52,278 bases of DNA from Phycisphaerales bacterium. Lineage in GTDB: Bacteria; Planctomycetota; Phycisphaerae; SM23-33. A program made the translations under genes and the position numbers. Within the stretch, counting starts at the first letter, position 1, and each line of letters begins with the position of its first letter. Shown piece after piece: positions 24,452 to 33,115 of this stretch. The notes beneath the pieces were generated by a model. That model did not search any database, was not told the DNA's origin, and saw nothing but the letters and a program-made list of their open reading frames with translations. The DNA lies in NCBI GenBank assembly GCA_018644725.1, contig JABGPZ010000030.1, forward strand, positions 1 through 52,278. Direction: 5' to 3'.

Positions 24452-25978
24452 TTACGCTCCTTCCGTGAGGATTTGCTGATACAATTCCTGAAGCTGGCGG
24501 GCGGAATCGTCCCACGACAGCTTTTGGAGTTCAAAGGGTGTGTGTTCGGTGAGGGTTTTCTGCAGCGGGGGATAGCGCAGGACCGCGAGAATTTTGTCGG
24601 CCATGTCGTCGATGTCCCAGAAGTCACACTTGAGGACGTGGGTGAGCACTTCCGAAACGCCGGACTGCTTGGAGATCAGCACGGGGACGTTGTGGCGCAT
24701 CGCTTCCAACGGCGCGATGCCGAACGGTTCGGAGACGCTGGGCATGACATAGAGGTCGGCCATCGAGAAGATTTTTTCGACGTCGTCGCCGCGCAAAAAT
24801 CCGGTGAACGTGACGTGTCGGCCGATGCCGAGTTCGGCCGCGAGTTCAATACAGCCGGTAATCATGTCGCCGCTGCCCGCGATGACAAAGCGGACGTCTT
24901 TGACTTTTTCGATCACGCGCTTGGCGGCCTGGAGGAAATATTCCGGTCCTTTTTGCATGGTGATGCGCCCGAGGAAAAGAACGATCTTTTCGTTGCGCCG
25001 GATCGGGACGAGAGTTTCTTCGTTGTTGTCGGGGAACTCCACGGCGTTGTAGACGACTTCGGTTTTGGCCGAGTCTCCGCCGTAGCGGTGGACCACGGTG
25101 TTGCGCGTGAGGTGGCTGACGCAGACGATTCGCGTGGCGGCGTGGATGCCCGCGCGCTCGATGTCATAGACGGCCTGGTTGACGTGTTCGCCGGAGCGGT
25201 CGAATTCGGTGGAGTGGACGTGGACGACGAGGGGCTTGCCTGTGGCGCGTGCGACGGCAATCGCGGCGGGGAACGTCATCCAGTCGTGCGCGTGGATGAT
25301 GTCAAACTCTTCGGTGAGCGCAAGGTCGACCGCCAGCGACGCAAACCGGAAGACTTGCGAAAGCAGATCGCCCTCATAGTGTACGCCGGAGGTTCCCTTG
25401 ACCACCGAGCCGCCGGGGAAGGTGATGTCGCTGGGTGTGGGTTGGGGTTTTTCGGCGGGCGCGCTTTGGGCCTTGGCCTCTACGGCGGCGGTGGCGGCCT
25501 GGGCTACGGTCACCGGGGTGTCGCTTTGGGGCGCACCAAAATCGACGGGTCCGTTTGCGGTGGCCTCGTCGGTTTCCAATGCGGGCCTGTCGAGCAGCTC
25601 GTGTAACGATCCATCGAGCATGGCCGCGTCACACACGGTCATGTCGTCGGGCGAAGCATAGGCCTGGAGCACCGCGTCAAGGCGATAAAAATCGGTGTGT
25701 TCAAATTTCGCATCTTCTTGGGGGACCACGCGCTGGGCACCGGTGGCGAGCGGCGTACCATCGGCCGCGGCAACGTTCACTGTGACTTCGCCGGGGGATT
25801 GAAACTCAACGGTAGTTTGAATATGGGGTTGGACAGGGCGCTGGGCCGTCGGCAATACGAAACACACACCCACGCCCGCGTGGTCGAGCCCTCGAGTCAG
25901 GCCATAACACGCCGTTCCCAATCCGCCGCTGATCATCGGCGGAAATTCCCAGCCCAGCATAAATACTCGCATTGACAT
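24452..25978 (-). CDS. GT4/GT5-like glycosyltransferase, probably alpha-glucan synthesis
   Basis: A 508-residue GT-B glycosyltransferase. The N-terminal FMLGWEFPPMISGGLGTACYG resembles the nucleotide-sugar-binding start of glycogen synthases; the C-terminal half has RNEKIVLFLGRITMQKGPEY and the E-x7-E motif in SEPFGIAPLEAMRHNVP. An unusual segment of about 70 residues at roughly 95-185 is rich in Ala, Thr and Pro and may be a linker. Context with GH57 and a debranching enzyme points to glycogen synthesis; donor and acceptor cannot be read from sequence. Start at 25978 or the next ATG at 25972, which has better spacing to AGGGAG. Confidence 0.8.
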   Translation of the reverse strand: MSMRVFMLGWEFPPMISGGLGTACYGLTRGLDHAGVGVCFVLPTAQRPVQPHIQTTVEFQSPGEVTVNVAAADGTPLATGAQRVVPQEDAKFEHTDFYRLDAVLQAYASPDDMTVCDAAMLDGSLHELLDRPALETDEATANGPVDFGAPQSDTPVTVAQAATAAVEAKAQSAPAEKPQPTPSDITFPGGSVVKGTSGVHYEGDLLSQVFRFASLAVDLALTEEFDIIHAHDWMTFPAAIAVARATGKPLVVHVHSTEFDRSGEHVNQAVYDIERAGIHAATRIVCVSHLTRNTVVHRYGGDSAKTEVVYNAVEFPDNNEETLVPIRRNEKIVLFLGRITMQKGPEYFLQAAKRVIEKVKDVRFVIAGSGDMITGCIELAAELGIGRHVTFTGFLRGDDVEKIFSMADLYVMPSVSEPFGIAPLEAMRHNVPVLISKQSGVSEVLTHVLKCDFWDIDDMADKILAVLRYPPLQKTLTEHTPFELQKLSWDDSARQLQELYQQILTEGA

Positions 25979-26168
25979 TTCTCCCTGTCAGATTGCTGAC
26001 AGCTATTGATCCAGATGCGTCACTGTCCATTATATTTCTCGCCCAAGGTTCTGGAAGGTAAAAGTTTGCGAATTATCATTTTTTGGGCCAAATAGCGAGA
26101 AAAAAAGGTTTTGCGAGAAGAAAATCGCTTCTTTCGGGCAAATGGCTATAATACGCAGAGGAGTTACC

Positions 26169-28154
26169 ATGCATTCTACTGATTCATCCATCTCGCAAGA
26201 TCGTCTGAAATTTTCCATTCGAAGCTCCGGCGGCTCGCCCGAGGCGCTCGGCTCTCGCGAGTTTTTACGCAGCAACACCTTAGGCGCCTATTCCAGTTCG
26301 ACACTCTGCGGCTGCGGGACGCGACGGTATCATGGTTTGTTGGTTGGTGCGACGCATCCGCCGGTAGGGCGCGTGGTGGCACTGTCGACGGTGATGGAGC
26401 AAGTTCGCGCCGATGGGCGTGTGATGGACCTTGCGACCAACGAGTTTGATGGTGCGATGAGTCCCGAGGGGTATCGCTGGTTGGATTCGGTGACCGACGG
26501 CGTGGCGGTGGAATGGACCTATCGCCTGGGCGAGGCGTTGGAGTTGCGAAAACGCCTGTTGCTGTCGCCAGAGCAAAATGCTGTGGTGTTGCGTTATGAC
26601 ATTGATGGCGAATTCGACACGCTGACACTGCGGCCGTTCACGAACCTGCGCGATTTTCACGCCTTGCGCCACAAGTCGGGATCGCACTTTGACGTGCGGA
26701 CGATTTCCAACGGCATGAGTATTGCGGCCGACTGGATGATGGATCGGCCGTTGTCTCTTCTTGCGCCCGGCACCGAGGCAACCATCGATCCGCAGTGGTG
26801 GTATGGTCTGCGATATCGCATCGACCTGTTCCGCGGTCAGGACGGCCACGAAGATTTGTATTCGCCGGGAACCTTTACGGCGACGTGCAGCGGCCGATAT
26901 ACCACCGTCGAGCTGACGGCCAATCTGGACGAGCCCGCCGCGCTGGAGTTCGACGCGATTCTCGCCGCTCAGACCCGCCAGCGTGAAACGCTTCTCGACG
27001 TGTTGGCGACCGACGATCCTGACCCCACCGAGCAACGACTTGCGCTTTCGGCGAGCAGCTATCTCGTGACCCGTCCGACCCCGTCGCGCGGAGACGGCAA
27101 GAGCATTCTCGCGGGCTTCCCCTGGTTCGCCGATTGGGGGCGCGACACGTTTTTGGCGCTGCCTGGGGTGCTGCTTTCGACTGGACGGATGGACGAAGCG
27201 CGGGACGTGTTGGCGACGTATGTGGAGTTTCTTTCCGAGGGGATGATCCCCAATCGGTTCGACGATTACGGCGGCGAGCCGCACTACAACAATATGGATG
27301 CGTCACTGTGGTTCATCCTCGCGGCCGATCGCTATCTGCGCGCGGGCGGGGACGAAGCGTTTGGCCGAGAGGTGCTTTTGCCTGCCTGTCGCGAAATCGT
27401 CGAGCACTATCGCGCCGGAACGATGTTTGAGATTCACGCTGAACCCGATGGGCTGCTCGCAGGGGGGAATGCCTCGACGCAACTGACGTGGATGGATGCG
27501 AAATTCAATTCCGAGGCCATCACGCCGCGCTATGGCAAGGCCGTCGAAATCAATGCCCTGTGGTATTTCGCGCACCGCATGATCGCGGAGCGCACTCGCG
27601 AGGTCGAATTTGTCAACGAGGCCGAGCGCATCGCCGCCGCCTTCAATGAGCAGTTTTGGTGTGACCATCTCAATGGGCTTGTGGATTGCATTCTGCCCGA
27701 CGGCACGCGGGATGAATCCATTCGGCCGAACCAGATTTTTGCCGCGTCGCTCCCATTTTCGCCGCTGAGTGCGGAGCGCCAAGCGCGTGTGGTCGATACT
27801 GTTCGTCGTCACCTGCTGACGCCGATGGGCCTGCGAAGCCTCTCGCCGAGCGACAATCGATACCGCCGGCACTATGGCGAAAGCTGGGAATCGCGCGAGC
27901 GGGCCTACCACCAAGGCACGGTGTGGGGCTGGCTGATCGGCCCGTTCATCGAGGCCATGCTCCGTGTGGACCCGACCGCCCAGGCCGAAGCGCGGGAATA
28001 TCTCTTGCCGCTCGCGGCGCATCTCGACGAGGCGTGCATCCACCACGTCAGCGAAATTTTCGACGGCGACGCGCCCCACGCGCCTCACGGCTGCTGCGCA
28101 CAGGCCTGGTCCACGGCCGAACTCCTCCGCGCATGGCAATTAACCGCCCGGTAA
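26169..28154 (+). CDS. Glycogen debranching enzyme (amylo-alpha-1,6-glucosidase type)
   Basis: A 661-residue enzyme with the archaeal/bacterial GDE layout. The N-terminal beta domain begins EFLRSNTLGAYSSSTLCGCGTRRYHGLLV; the C-terminal (alpha/alpha)6 barrel contains AGFPWFADWGRDTFLALPGVLLSTGR, NNMDASLWFILA, LTWMDAKFNSEAITPRYGKAVE and YHQGTVWGWLIGPF, which are the conserved GDE_C motifs with the catalytic acids. It removes alpha-1,6 branches of glycogen. It is divergent from the GT4/GH57 pair. GAGGAG precedes the ATG; a -10 TATAAT is at 26147-26152 without a good -35. Confidence 0.93.
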   Translation: MHSTDSSISQDRLKFSIRSSGGSPEALGSREFLRSNTLGAYSSSTLCGCGTRRYHGLLVGATHPPVGRVVALSTVMEQVRADGRVMDLATNEFDGAMSPEGYRWLDSVTDGVAVEWTYRLGEALELRKRLLLSPEQNAVVLRYDIDGEFDTLTLRPFTNLRDFHALRHKSGSHFDVRTISNGMSIAADWMMDRPLSLLAPGTEATIDPQWWYGLRYRIDLFRGQDGHEDLYSPGTFTATCSGRYTTVELTANLDEPAALEFDAILAAQTRQRETLLDVLATDDPDPTEQRLALSASSYLVTRPTPSRGDGKSILAGFPWFADWGRDTFLALPGVLLSTGRMDEARDVLATYVEFLSEGMIPNRFDDYGGEPHYNNMDASLWFILAADRYLRAGGDEAFGREVLLPACREIVEHYRAGTMFEIHAEPDGLLAGGNASTQLTWMDAKFNSEAITPRYGKAVEINALWYFAHRMIAERTREVEFVNEAERIAAAFNEQFWCDHLNGLVDCILPDGTRDESIRPNQIFAASLPFSPLSAERQARVVDTVRRHLLTPMGLRSLSPSDNRYRRHYGESWESRERAYHQGTVWGWLIGPFIEAMLRVDPTAQAEAREYLLPLAAHLDEACIHHVSEIFDGDAPHAPHGCCAQAWSTAELLRAWQLTAR

Positions 28155-28250
28155 CGGATTTTCTGGAATTCTTGTCGATTCGACGGTATACTGTCCGACC
28201 TGTTTTGCCCCTCGGCGAAACCCACTTAACCTCCAGATCGGATCGAACCC

Positions 28251-29570
28251 ATGACCACGCAATATACCCAGGCCCTCGCGGGCACCATCACTCCCGAAAT
28301 GACCGCCGTCGCGACACGCGAAAATCTCCCCGTCGAGACCATCCGCGAAGAACTCGCCGCCGGCCGCCTTGTCATCCCCGCCAACCGTCTCCACCTCGAA
28401 GGCCTCAACGGCGGTGTCAAGCTTGCCCCCTGCGCCATTGGCCGGGCGGTGACCACCAAAATCAACGCCAACATCGGCGCCTCGCCCGTCGGCAGCTGCA
28501 AGCAGGAAGAACTCCTCAAGCTCCAGTGGGCGGTGAAATATGGCGCCGACGCGGTGATGGACCTCTCCACCGGCGGGGACCTCGACGACATCCGCGCCCA
28601 CCTGATCGCCAATTCGCCGGTCCCCATCGGCACGGTCCCGCTCTATTCGATGATCGTCGACCAGCCCATCGAAGACCTCACCGAAGACAAAATTCTCCAG
28701 GTCATCGAGCACCAAGCCAAGCAGGGGGTCGACTTTTTCACGATTCACGCGGGTTTCCGCAAGGCCCACCTCGCGCACATCCCCAAACGCAAGATGGGCA
28801 TCTGTAGCCGCGGCGGCAGCTTGATCGCCAAATGGATGACCGTCCACAATCGCGAAAACCCGTTCTATGAACTGTTCGACGACATCTCCGCCATTCTGCG
28901 TGAGTATGACGTGAGCTATTCCCTCGGCGATGGTCTGCGCCCGGGCTGTTTGGCCGACGCGAGCGACGATGCTCAATTCGCCGAACTCGACACGCTCGGC
29001 GAGCTGGTATTCCGCAGCCGCGACGCGGGGGTCCAGTGCATGGTCGAAGGCCCCGGCCACGTCCCGTACGATCAAATCGAGATGAACATGAAGCGCCAGC
29101 AAGAAGTCTGCGACCACGCGCCGTTCTATGTCCTCGGGCCGATTGTCACCGACGCATTCCCCGGCTACGACCACATCACCTCAACGATTGGCGCAACGGC
29201 GGCGGCCGTCCACGGCGCGAGTTTCCTCTGCTATGTTACGCCCACCGAGCACCTGTCCCTCCCCGAGGCCGAAGACGTTCGCCAGGGTTGCGTGGCCTAT
29301 AAAATTGCTGCCCACGCCGCCGATGTCGCCCGCGGGCTGCCCGGCGCACGCGATTGGGACGACGCGATCAGCGATGCCCGTGCAAACTTTGACTGGGACA
29401 AACAACTCGAGCTCGCGTTCGACAGTGAAAAAGCCTCCGAGATTCGCAATCGCGGCAACGACACCGAGGGCGACAATCAGCACTACTGTTCCATGTGTGG
29501 CCACGATTGGTGCGCGGTGCGCATTTCCAAAGAGGTCAACGAAACCTTGCGGGACCAGGCCCAGGCATAA
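28251..29570 (+). CDS. thiC: Phosphomethylpyrimidine synthase ThiC
   Basis: A 439-residue radical-SAM enzyme that rearranges aminoimidazole ribotide to hydroxymethylpyrimidine phosphate in thiamine synthesis. Diagnostic segments are IGASPVGSCKQEEL, MDLSTGGDLDDIR, PLYSMIVDQP, VEGPGHVPYDQIEMN, and the C-terminal cluster motif CSMCGHDWC (C-x2-C-x4-C). The short form without the N-terminal extension is common in bacteria. Only 96 bases lie upstream after the debranching enzyme, and no TPP riboswitch sequence is recognisable there. Confidence 0.97.
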   Translation: MTTQYTQALAGTITPEMTAVATRENLPVETIREELAAGRLVIPANRLHLEGLNGGVKLAPCAIGRAVTTKINANIGASPVGSCKQEELLKLQWAVKYGADAVMDLSTGGDLDDIRAHLIANSPVPIGTVPLYSMIVDQPIEDLTEDKILQVIEHQAKQGVDFFTIHAGFRKAHLAHIPKRKMGICSRGGSLIAKWMTVHNRENPFYELFDDISAILREYDVSYSLGDGLRPGCLADASDDAQFAELDTLGELVFRSRDAGVQCMVEGPGHVPYDQIEMNMKRQQEVCDHAPFYVLGPIVTDAFPGYDHITSTIGATAAAVHGASFLCYVTPTEHLSLPEAEDVRQGCVAYKIAAHAADVARGLPGARDWDDAISDARANFDWDKQLELAFDSEKASEIRNRGNDTEGDNQHYCSMCGHDWCAVRISKEVNETLRDQAQA

Positions 29571-29573
29571 CGA

Positions 29574-30170
29574 TCAGGATTTGCATTGCCCGCTGGTGCT
29601 TCCCAGCCCGGCGGTCACAAATCCAAAGGCAATTCCGCAGAGACACATCAGCGCGGGGAAAATGCCCTCGCCCCCTTTGTTCGCCAGCCAGCGCAAATAG
29701 GCCTTCGGGTTGGAATCGGCCTTGACTTGCTTGGCGAGATAGGCCTCGAAAGCGATGTCGAGTCCGTTTTTTCCGGTGAACACCGTTTTCTCTGATTCGA
29801 CCTTGTCGACAAACTGGCGTTTATACTCTGTGCGTCCCGGTTCACTGCGGATTCCGACGGAATAGGCCGCATAGGACGAACCCACAATCGTTACCAGAAC
29901 AATCACCATGACGACCACTCCAAGGGGGACACTTTTTTTGCCCCCGAAATACACAGCGAGAAGTCCGCTCAGTCCGCCCATCAAAATCGATAGTCCCCAG
30001 GCCACTTCGGGCACGCCTTTTTTGGCGAGAGCGACCCAGAGGGCACTTACGACAACCGCGCCGAGGACGGCACCGACGAAACCAAGGAAAAAATTCCCTT
30101 TGGGCGCAGGAGTCTGGTTTGTATCGACGGGCGCAGGCGGCGTTTGCGGTGTGGGCGGATCGAATGACAT
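29574..30170 (-). CDS. Membrane protein with Pro-rich N-terminus
   Basis: A 198-residue protein starting MSFDPPTPQTPPAPVD, then four or five hydrophobic segments: FFLGFVGAVLGAVVVSALWV, VAWGLSILMGGLSGLLAVYF, LGVVVMVIVLVTIVGSSYAA and a C-terminal LMCLCGIAFGFVTAGLG. A soluble loop of about 60 residues lies before the last segment. The start at 30170 has GGAAAG upstream; the longer frame reaching 30530 crosses the rpmA promoter. Function unknown. It converges on thiC with only three bases between them. Confidence 0.6.
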   Translation of the reverse strand: MSFDPPTPQTPPAPVDTNQTPAPKGNFFLGFVGAVLGAVVVSALWVALAKKGVPEVAWGLSILMGGLSGLLAVYFGGKKSVPLGVVVMVIVLVTIVGSSYAAYSVGIRSEPGRTEYKRQFVDKVESEKTVFTGKNGLDIAFEAYLAKQVKADSNPKAYLRWLANKGGEGIFPALMCLCGIAFGFVTAGLGSTSGQCKS

Positions 30171-30315
30171 GGGTAGGCTTTCCGGATGGAGGAGGGGGGC
30201 TGTCCTTTGAGTATAGGCCCATAAAGAATTCATTACAAACACAAACCCGAAACCCTGAAAAAATAGTGACTTGGGACTTTGGCGCCAGAAAAGCAGGCCT
30301 CGACGCGATTTTTGC

Positions 30316-30343
30316 TTGACATTGAACGCAAACCAAGTAAAAT
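30316..30343 (+). promoter_or_regulatory. Sigma70 promoter of rpmA
   Basis: TTGACA at 30316-30321, 16-base spacer, TAAAAT at 30338-30343. It lies about 70 bases before the rpmA start. Confidence 0.88.
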
Positions 30344-30410
30344 GTGCCGCTCGAACGGGGATTCCCTGTTCTATCCATTTAGCCCGACAGAACTGATAAG
30401 GAGTTTTATC

Positions 30411-30644
30411 ATGGCACATAAAAAGGGACAAGGTTCGTCCAAAAACGGTCGCGATTCCAATGCACAACACCGCGGCGTCAAGCGCTTCGGCGGCGAGGCT
30501 GTCACCACCGGAACGATCATCGTCCGTCAATGTGGCACGCCCTTCAAGGCCGGCAAAAACACCAAGCGCGCTGGCGACGACTCGATCTTCGCTCTCGCCG
30601 AAGGCACGGTCTGCTTCCGGGGCCGCTTCGTCGACGTCGTCTAA
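30411..30644 (+). CDS. rpmA: 50S ribosomal protein L27
   Basis: A 77-residue protein with the L27 signature [17 protein letters not shown] and [17 protein letters not shown], ending with the usual short beta strands. The basic N-terminal tail reaches the peptidyl transferase centre. It is slightly shorter than the usual 85 residues. In most bacteria rplU precedes rpmA; here it is not present upstream, and rpmA has its own promoter. AAGGAG precedes the ATG. Confidence 0.97.
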   Translation: MAHKKGQGSSKNGRDSNAQHRGVKRFGGEAVTTGTIIVRQCGTPFKAGKNTKRAGDDSIFALAEGTVCFRGRFVDVV

Positions 30645-30666
30645 GCTGCATCCACACGATACGACA

Positions 30667-30695
30667 GGGATGGCCGTTGGCCGTCCCTTTTTTTA
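30667..30695 (+). terminator. Terminator between rpmA and obgE
   Basis: GGGATGGCC pairs with GGCCGTCCC around a GTT loop with one mismatched pair, followed by a run of T. It probably ends most rpmA transcripts; some read-through could still feed obgE. Confidence 0.8.
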
Positions 30696-30711
30696 TCCCA
30701 CGAGGAAGATC

Positions 30712-31827
30712 ATGAAAGATCACACAGTCGCAAAATCAATGTTCGTCGATGAAGTCAATATCCACGTCAAAGCCGGCAAGGGCGGCGACGGGAGCTTGGC
30801 GTTTCGGCGTGAGCGCTATATCCCCAAGGGCGGCCCCGATGGCGGCGATGGCGGTAGCGGCGGCAGTATTTACCTCGTCGGAGACGATTCAATCAATACG
30901 CTGCATCACCTCGCAGGGATGCACCACTGGAAGGCCGCCAAAGGCCAACACGGCATGGGGAAGAAATGTCACGGCAAAAATGCCGAGGACGTCGAAATCC
31001 CCGTCCCGTGCGGCACGCTGATCTATGACGTCGACAAGGGTGTGCTCCTCAAGGACCTCGCCACCGCCGGTGAACGCGTTTGCGTCGCCATTGGCGGCAA
31101 GGGCGGCAAGGGCAACGAGCGCTTCAAGACCTCCGTCAACCAGGCCCCGCGCGAGTTCACCACCGGTGAAGCCGGCGAAGAACGCTTGCTCCACCTCGAG
31201 CTCAAGCTCATCGCCGATGTCGCGCTCGTGGGCATGCCCAACGCCGGCAAGAGCACGCTCCTGAGCGCACTCTCCGACGCTAAGCCGCAAATCGCGAGCT
31301 ATCCGTTCACCACCCTCACGCCCAAACTCGGCATCGTCAAGCTCTCCGGCGAGCGGCGCATCACGATGGCCGACCTGCCCGGCCTGATCGAAGGCGCCCA
31401 CGACGGCCACGGACTCGGCCACGAGTTCCTGCGCCACATCGAGCGCGCGCGCATCATCGTCCACCTCGTGGACCTCTGTCCGATGGCGGGCGACCCGATC
31501 CACAACTACAATTCCATCCGTAACGAGCTGGAAACCTATTCGCCCAAGCTCGCCAACACGCCGGAAATTCTCGTCGCGACCAAGATGGACCTCACCGACG
31601 CCACCGAGCACCTCGCCACGTTCGAGAAAGAGATTGGCCAGGACGTGATGCACATTTCTGCCATCACCCGCGAAGGCCTTGATGGGTTCTGCGAAGCCAT
31701 GTGGGCCGTTCTTGGCCAGCAAAAGAAGGACTCCGCCCCGGCCGAAACCTTGACCGAGGAAAAACCTCGCGTACTCAAGCCCCACGAGATGTTCCCCGAC
31801 GTGGAATCGCTTACGCAACAGGACTGA
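30712..31827 (+). CDS. obgE: Obg-family GTPase
   Basis: A 371-residue GTPase. Residues about 8-165 form the glycine-rich Obg fold (VKAGKGGDGSLAFRRE, PKGGPDGGDGGSGG). The G domain follows with the P-loop GMPNAGKST, switch region SYPFTTLTPKLG, DLPGLIEGAHDGHGLG and TKMD. The C-terminal OCT domain of some relatives is missing; only a short charged tail remains. Obg proteins act in large-subunit assembly and stress signalling, fitting the rpmA neighbour. GAGGAAG precedes the ATG; the frame extending back over rpmA is a shadow. Confidence 0.96.
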   Translation: MKDHTVAKSMFVDEVNIHVKAGKGGDGSLAFRRERYIPKGGPDGGDGGSGGSIYLVGDDSINTLHHLAGMHHWKAAKGQHGMGKKCHGKNAEDVEIPVPCGTLIYDVDKGVLLKDLATAGERVCVAIGGKGGKGNERFKTSVNQAPREFTTGEAGEERLLHLELKLIADVALVGMPNAGKSTLLSALSDAKPQIASYPFTTLTPKLGIVKLSGERRITMADLPGLIEGAHDGHGLGHEFLRHIERARIIVHLVDLCPMAGDPIHNYNSIRNELETYSPKLANTPEILVATKMDLTDATEHLATFEKEIGQDVMHISAITREGLDGFCEAMWAVLGQQKKDSAPAETLTEEKPRVLKPHEMFPDVESLTQQD

Positions 31828-31829
31828 CC

Positions 31830-32591
31830 ATGCCTGATGTGTGGGTAGCCATTGCGCTGTTTGTTGCGGGCCTCGCCAGTGGATTTGTAGACTCCATTGC
31901 CGGCGGCGGTGGGTTGATCAGTGTACCGGCGCTGATGCTTGCGGGTCTGGGCCCCAAGGCCGCGATTGCCACCAACAAGCTCCAGGCCGTTTTTGGCTCG
32001 TCGATGGCGACGTATCAATATTACCGACACGATCACCTTGATCCTCGGCCGGCGATTCCGGGCATCGTCATTACGTTTTTCGCTGCTGCGGCCGGCACGT
32101 TGACCGTTCGCGCGATCCCTTCGGACATCCTCGGGAAGATCATTCCCATCGCCATGGGCGCGATCCTCGTGTATACGATTTTCAGCCCGCGCCTGGGTCA
32201 CACCAGCCGCAAACCGATCCTTGGCCGCTACGGGTTTTATGCCATCTTCGGCGGCCTGATCGGCTTTTATGACGGGTTCTTTGGGCCGGGGACGGGCTCG
32301 TTCTGGACGGTGGCCTATATGGTGTTCCTCGGCTATGACATGCCGCGCGCGACGGGCCATACCAAGCTGATGAACTTCACGTCGAACGTCGCGGCGCTGC
32401 TGTTTTTTCTGCCGAGCGGGCTGATTCATTATTCCCTCGGCCTGTGCATGGCCGGCGGGCAGATCCTCGGCGCGCGGATGGGCGCACGGATGGCTTCGCG
32501 GCGCGGGACGAAGTTCATTCGACCGATCTTTTTGATCGTTGTGGCCATCGCGACCGCCCGGCTGGTGTGGAAATATTACAATGGCAGTTGA
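31830..32591 (+). CDS. TauE/SafE (TSUP) family permease
   Basis: A 253-residue membrane protein with about eight segments. The two half-repeats carry the family motifs GFVDSIAGGGGLISVPALML near the N-terminus and GFYDGFFGPGTGSFW in the middle. The family moves sulfonates, sulfite, thiosulfate or other small anions. It starts two bases after obgE, so it is probably read from the same transcript. Substrate unknown. Confidence 0.9.
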   Translation: MPDVWVAIALFVAGLASGFVDSIAGGGGLISVPALMLAGLGPKAAIATNKLQAVFGSSMATYQYYRHDHLDPRPAIPGIVITFFAAAAGTLTVRAIPSDILGKIIPIAMGAILVYTIFSPRLGHTSRKPILGRYGFYAIFGGLIGFYDGFFGPGTGSFWTVAYMVFLGYDMPRATGHTKLMNFTSNVAALLFFLPSGLIHYSLGLCMAGGQILGARMGARMASRRGTKFIRPIFLIVVAIATARLVWKYYNGS

Positions 32592-32672
32592 GGCGCAACT
32601 TGCGTGCAGGGCTCGTGTGAAACCTCGGTTTTTCTCCCTGTTGGTGATGGCTTAGAATCTTGCGAAAAAGGC

Positions 32673-32700
32673 TTGACACCAAGCCCGTCGTCCATATAAT
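32673..32700 (+). promoter_or_regulatory. Sigma70 promoter of tRNA-Gly copy 2
   Basis: TTGACA at 32673-32678 and TATAAT at 32695-32700 with a 16-base spacer, 12 bases before the tRNA. Confidence 0.93.
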
Positions 32701-32712
32701 AGGCGCTCCTTC

Positions 32713-32784
32713 GCGGGCGTAGCTCAGTGGTAGAGCGTCACGTTGCCAACGTGAATGTCGTGAGTTCGAATCTCATCGCCCGCT
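32713..32784 (+). tRNA. tRNA-Gly (anticodon GCC), copy 2
   Basis: Identical in all 72 bases to the minus-strand gene at 15169-15240: loop TTGCCAA, T-loop TTCGAAT, discriminator T, no encoded CCA. It is followed by a hairpin terminator and then by remnants of its own tail sequence. Confidence 0.97.
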
Positions 32785-32790
32785 TACGAT

Positions 32791-32821
32791 AAAAAGGCCA
32801 GCCTTCACGGCTGGTTTTTTT
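32791..32821 (+). terminator. Terminator of tRNA-Gly copy 2
   Basis: CCAGCC pairs with GGCTGG around a TTCAC loop, with A-run before and seven T after. Confidence 0.88.
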
Positions 32822-32878
32822 ATGGAAACAGGCAATTCGAATTCTCGTGGATTTGTGAGCTTGCGAGCAAAGACACTT

Positions 32879-32951
32879 CGTGAGTTCGACGCCGAAGGCG
32901 CTCGCGAGCAACGCGAGCGAAATCTCATCGCCTCTGCGCAATCTCATCGCC
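32879..32951 (+). repeat. Split tRNA-Gly tail remnant with duplicated end
   Basis: CGTGAGTTCG (32879-32888) is the start of the tRNA-Gly T-arm. After about 32 bases including a CGCTCGCG/CGCGAGCG inverted pair, AATCTCATCGCC completes the T-arm and acceptor at 32921-32932. The same 12 bases occur again at 32940-32951. Confidence 0.75.
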
Positions 32952-33072
32952 AACCTTGCTTTTCAGCGTTGCGGCGGTTGCGGCTTGTGTGACGCGCCCA
33001 AATGCGTACAATAGCGAACGACAACCATGACCCTCAGAAGGAGATTTCCGTCAGAGTCCCGAAGATTTTTCC

Positions 33073-33101
33073 GCGAAGGTGGCAGAATTCGTCGACGCGC
33101 T
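33073..33101 (+). repeat. tRNA-Leu-like 5' fragment in a gene leader
   Basis: About 29 bases match the acceptor 5' strand and D-arm of bacterial tRNA-Leu (GCGAAGGTGGC, then GAATT and GACGCGCT) with a few substitutions. No anticodon stem pairing, variable arm or T-arm follows, so it is not a functional tRNA. It lies in the 5' leader of the NicO-like gene. Confidence 0.5.
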
Positions 33102-33115
33102 CTAGAGGCTTACTT

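Noticed and set aside
23288-25606. A 772-codon + strand frame over the GH57 and GT4 genes
   Set aside because: Antisense shadow; it crosses two genes with clear family motifs.
28155-28250. TPP riboswitch before thiC
   Set aside because: Only 96 bases are available and the THI-box sequences are not present.
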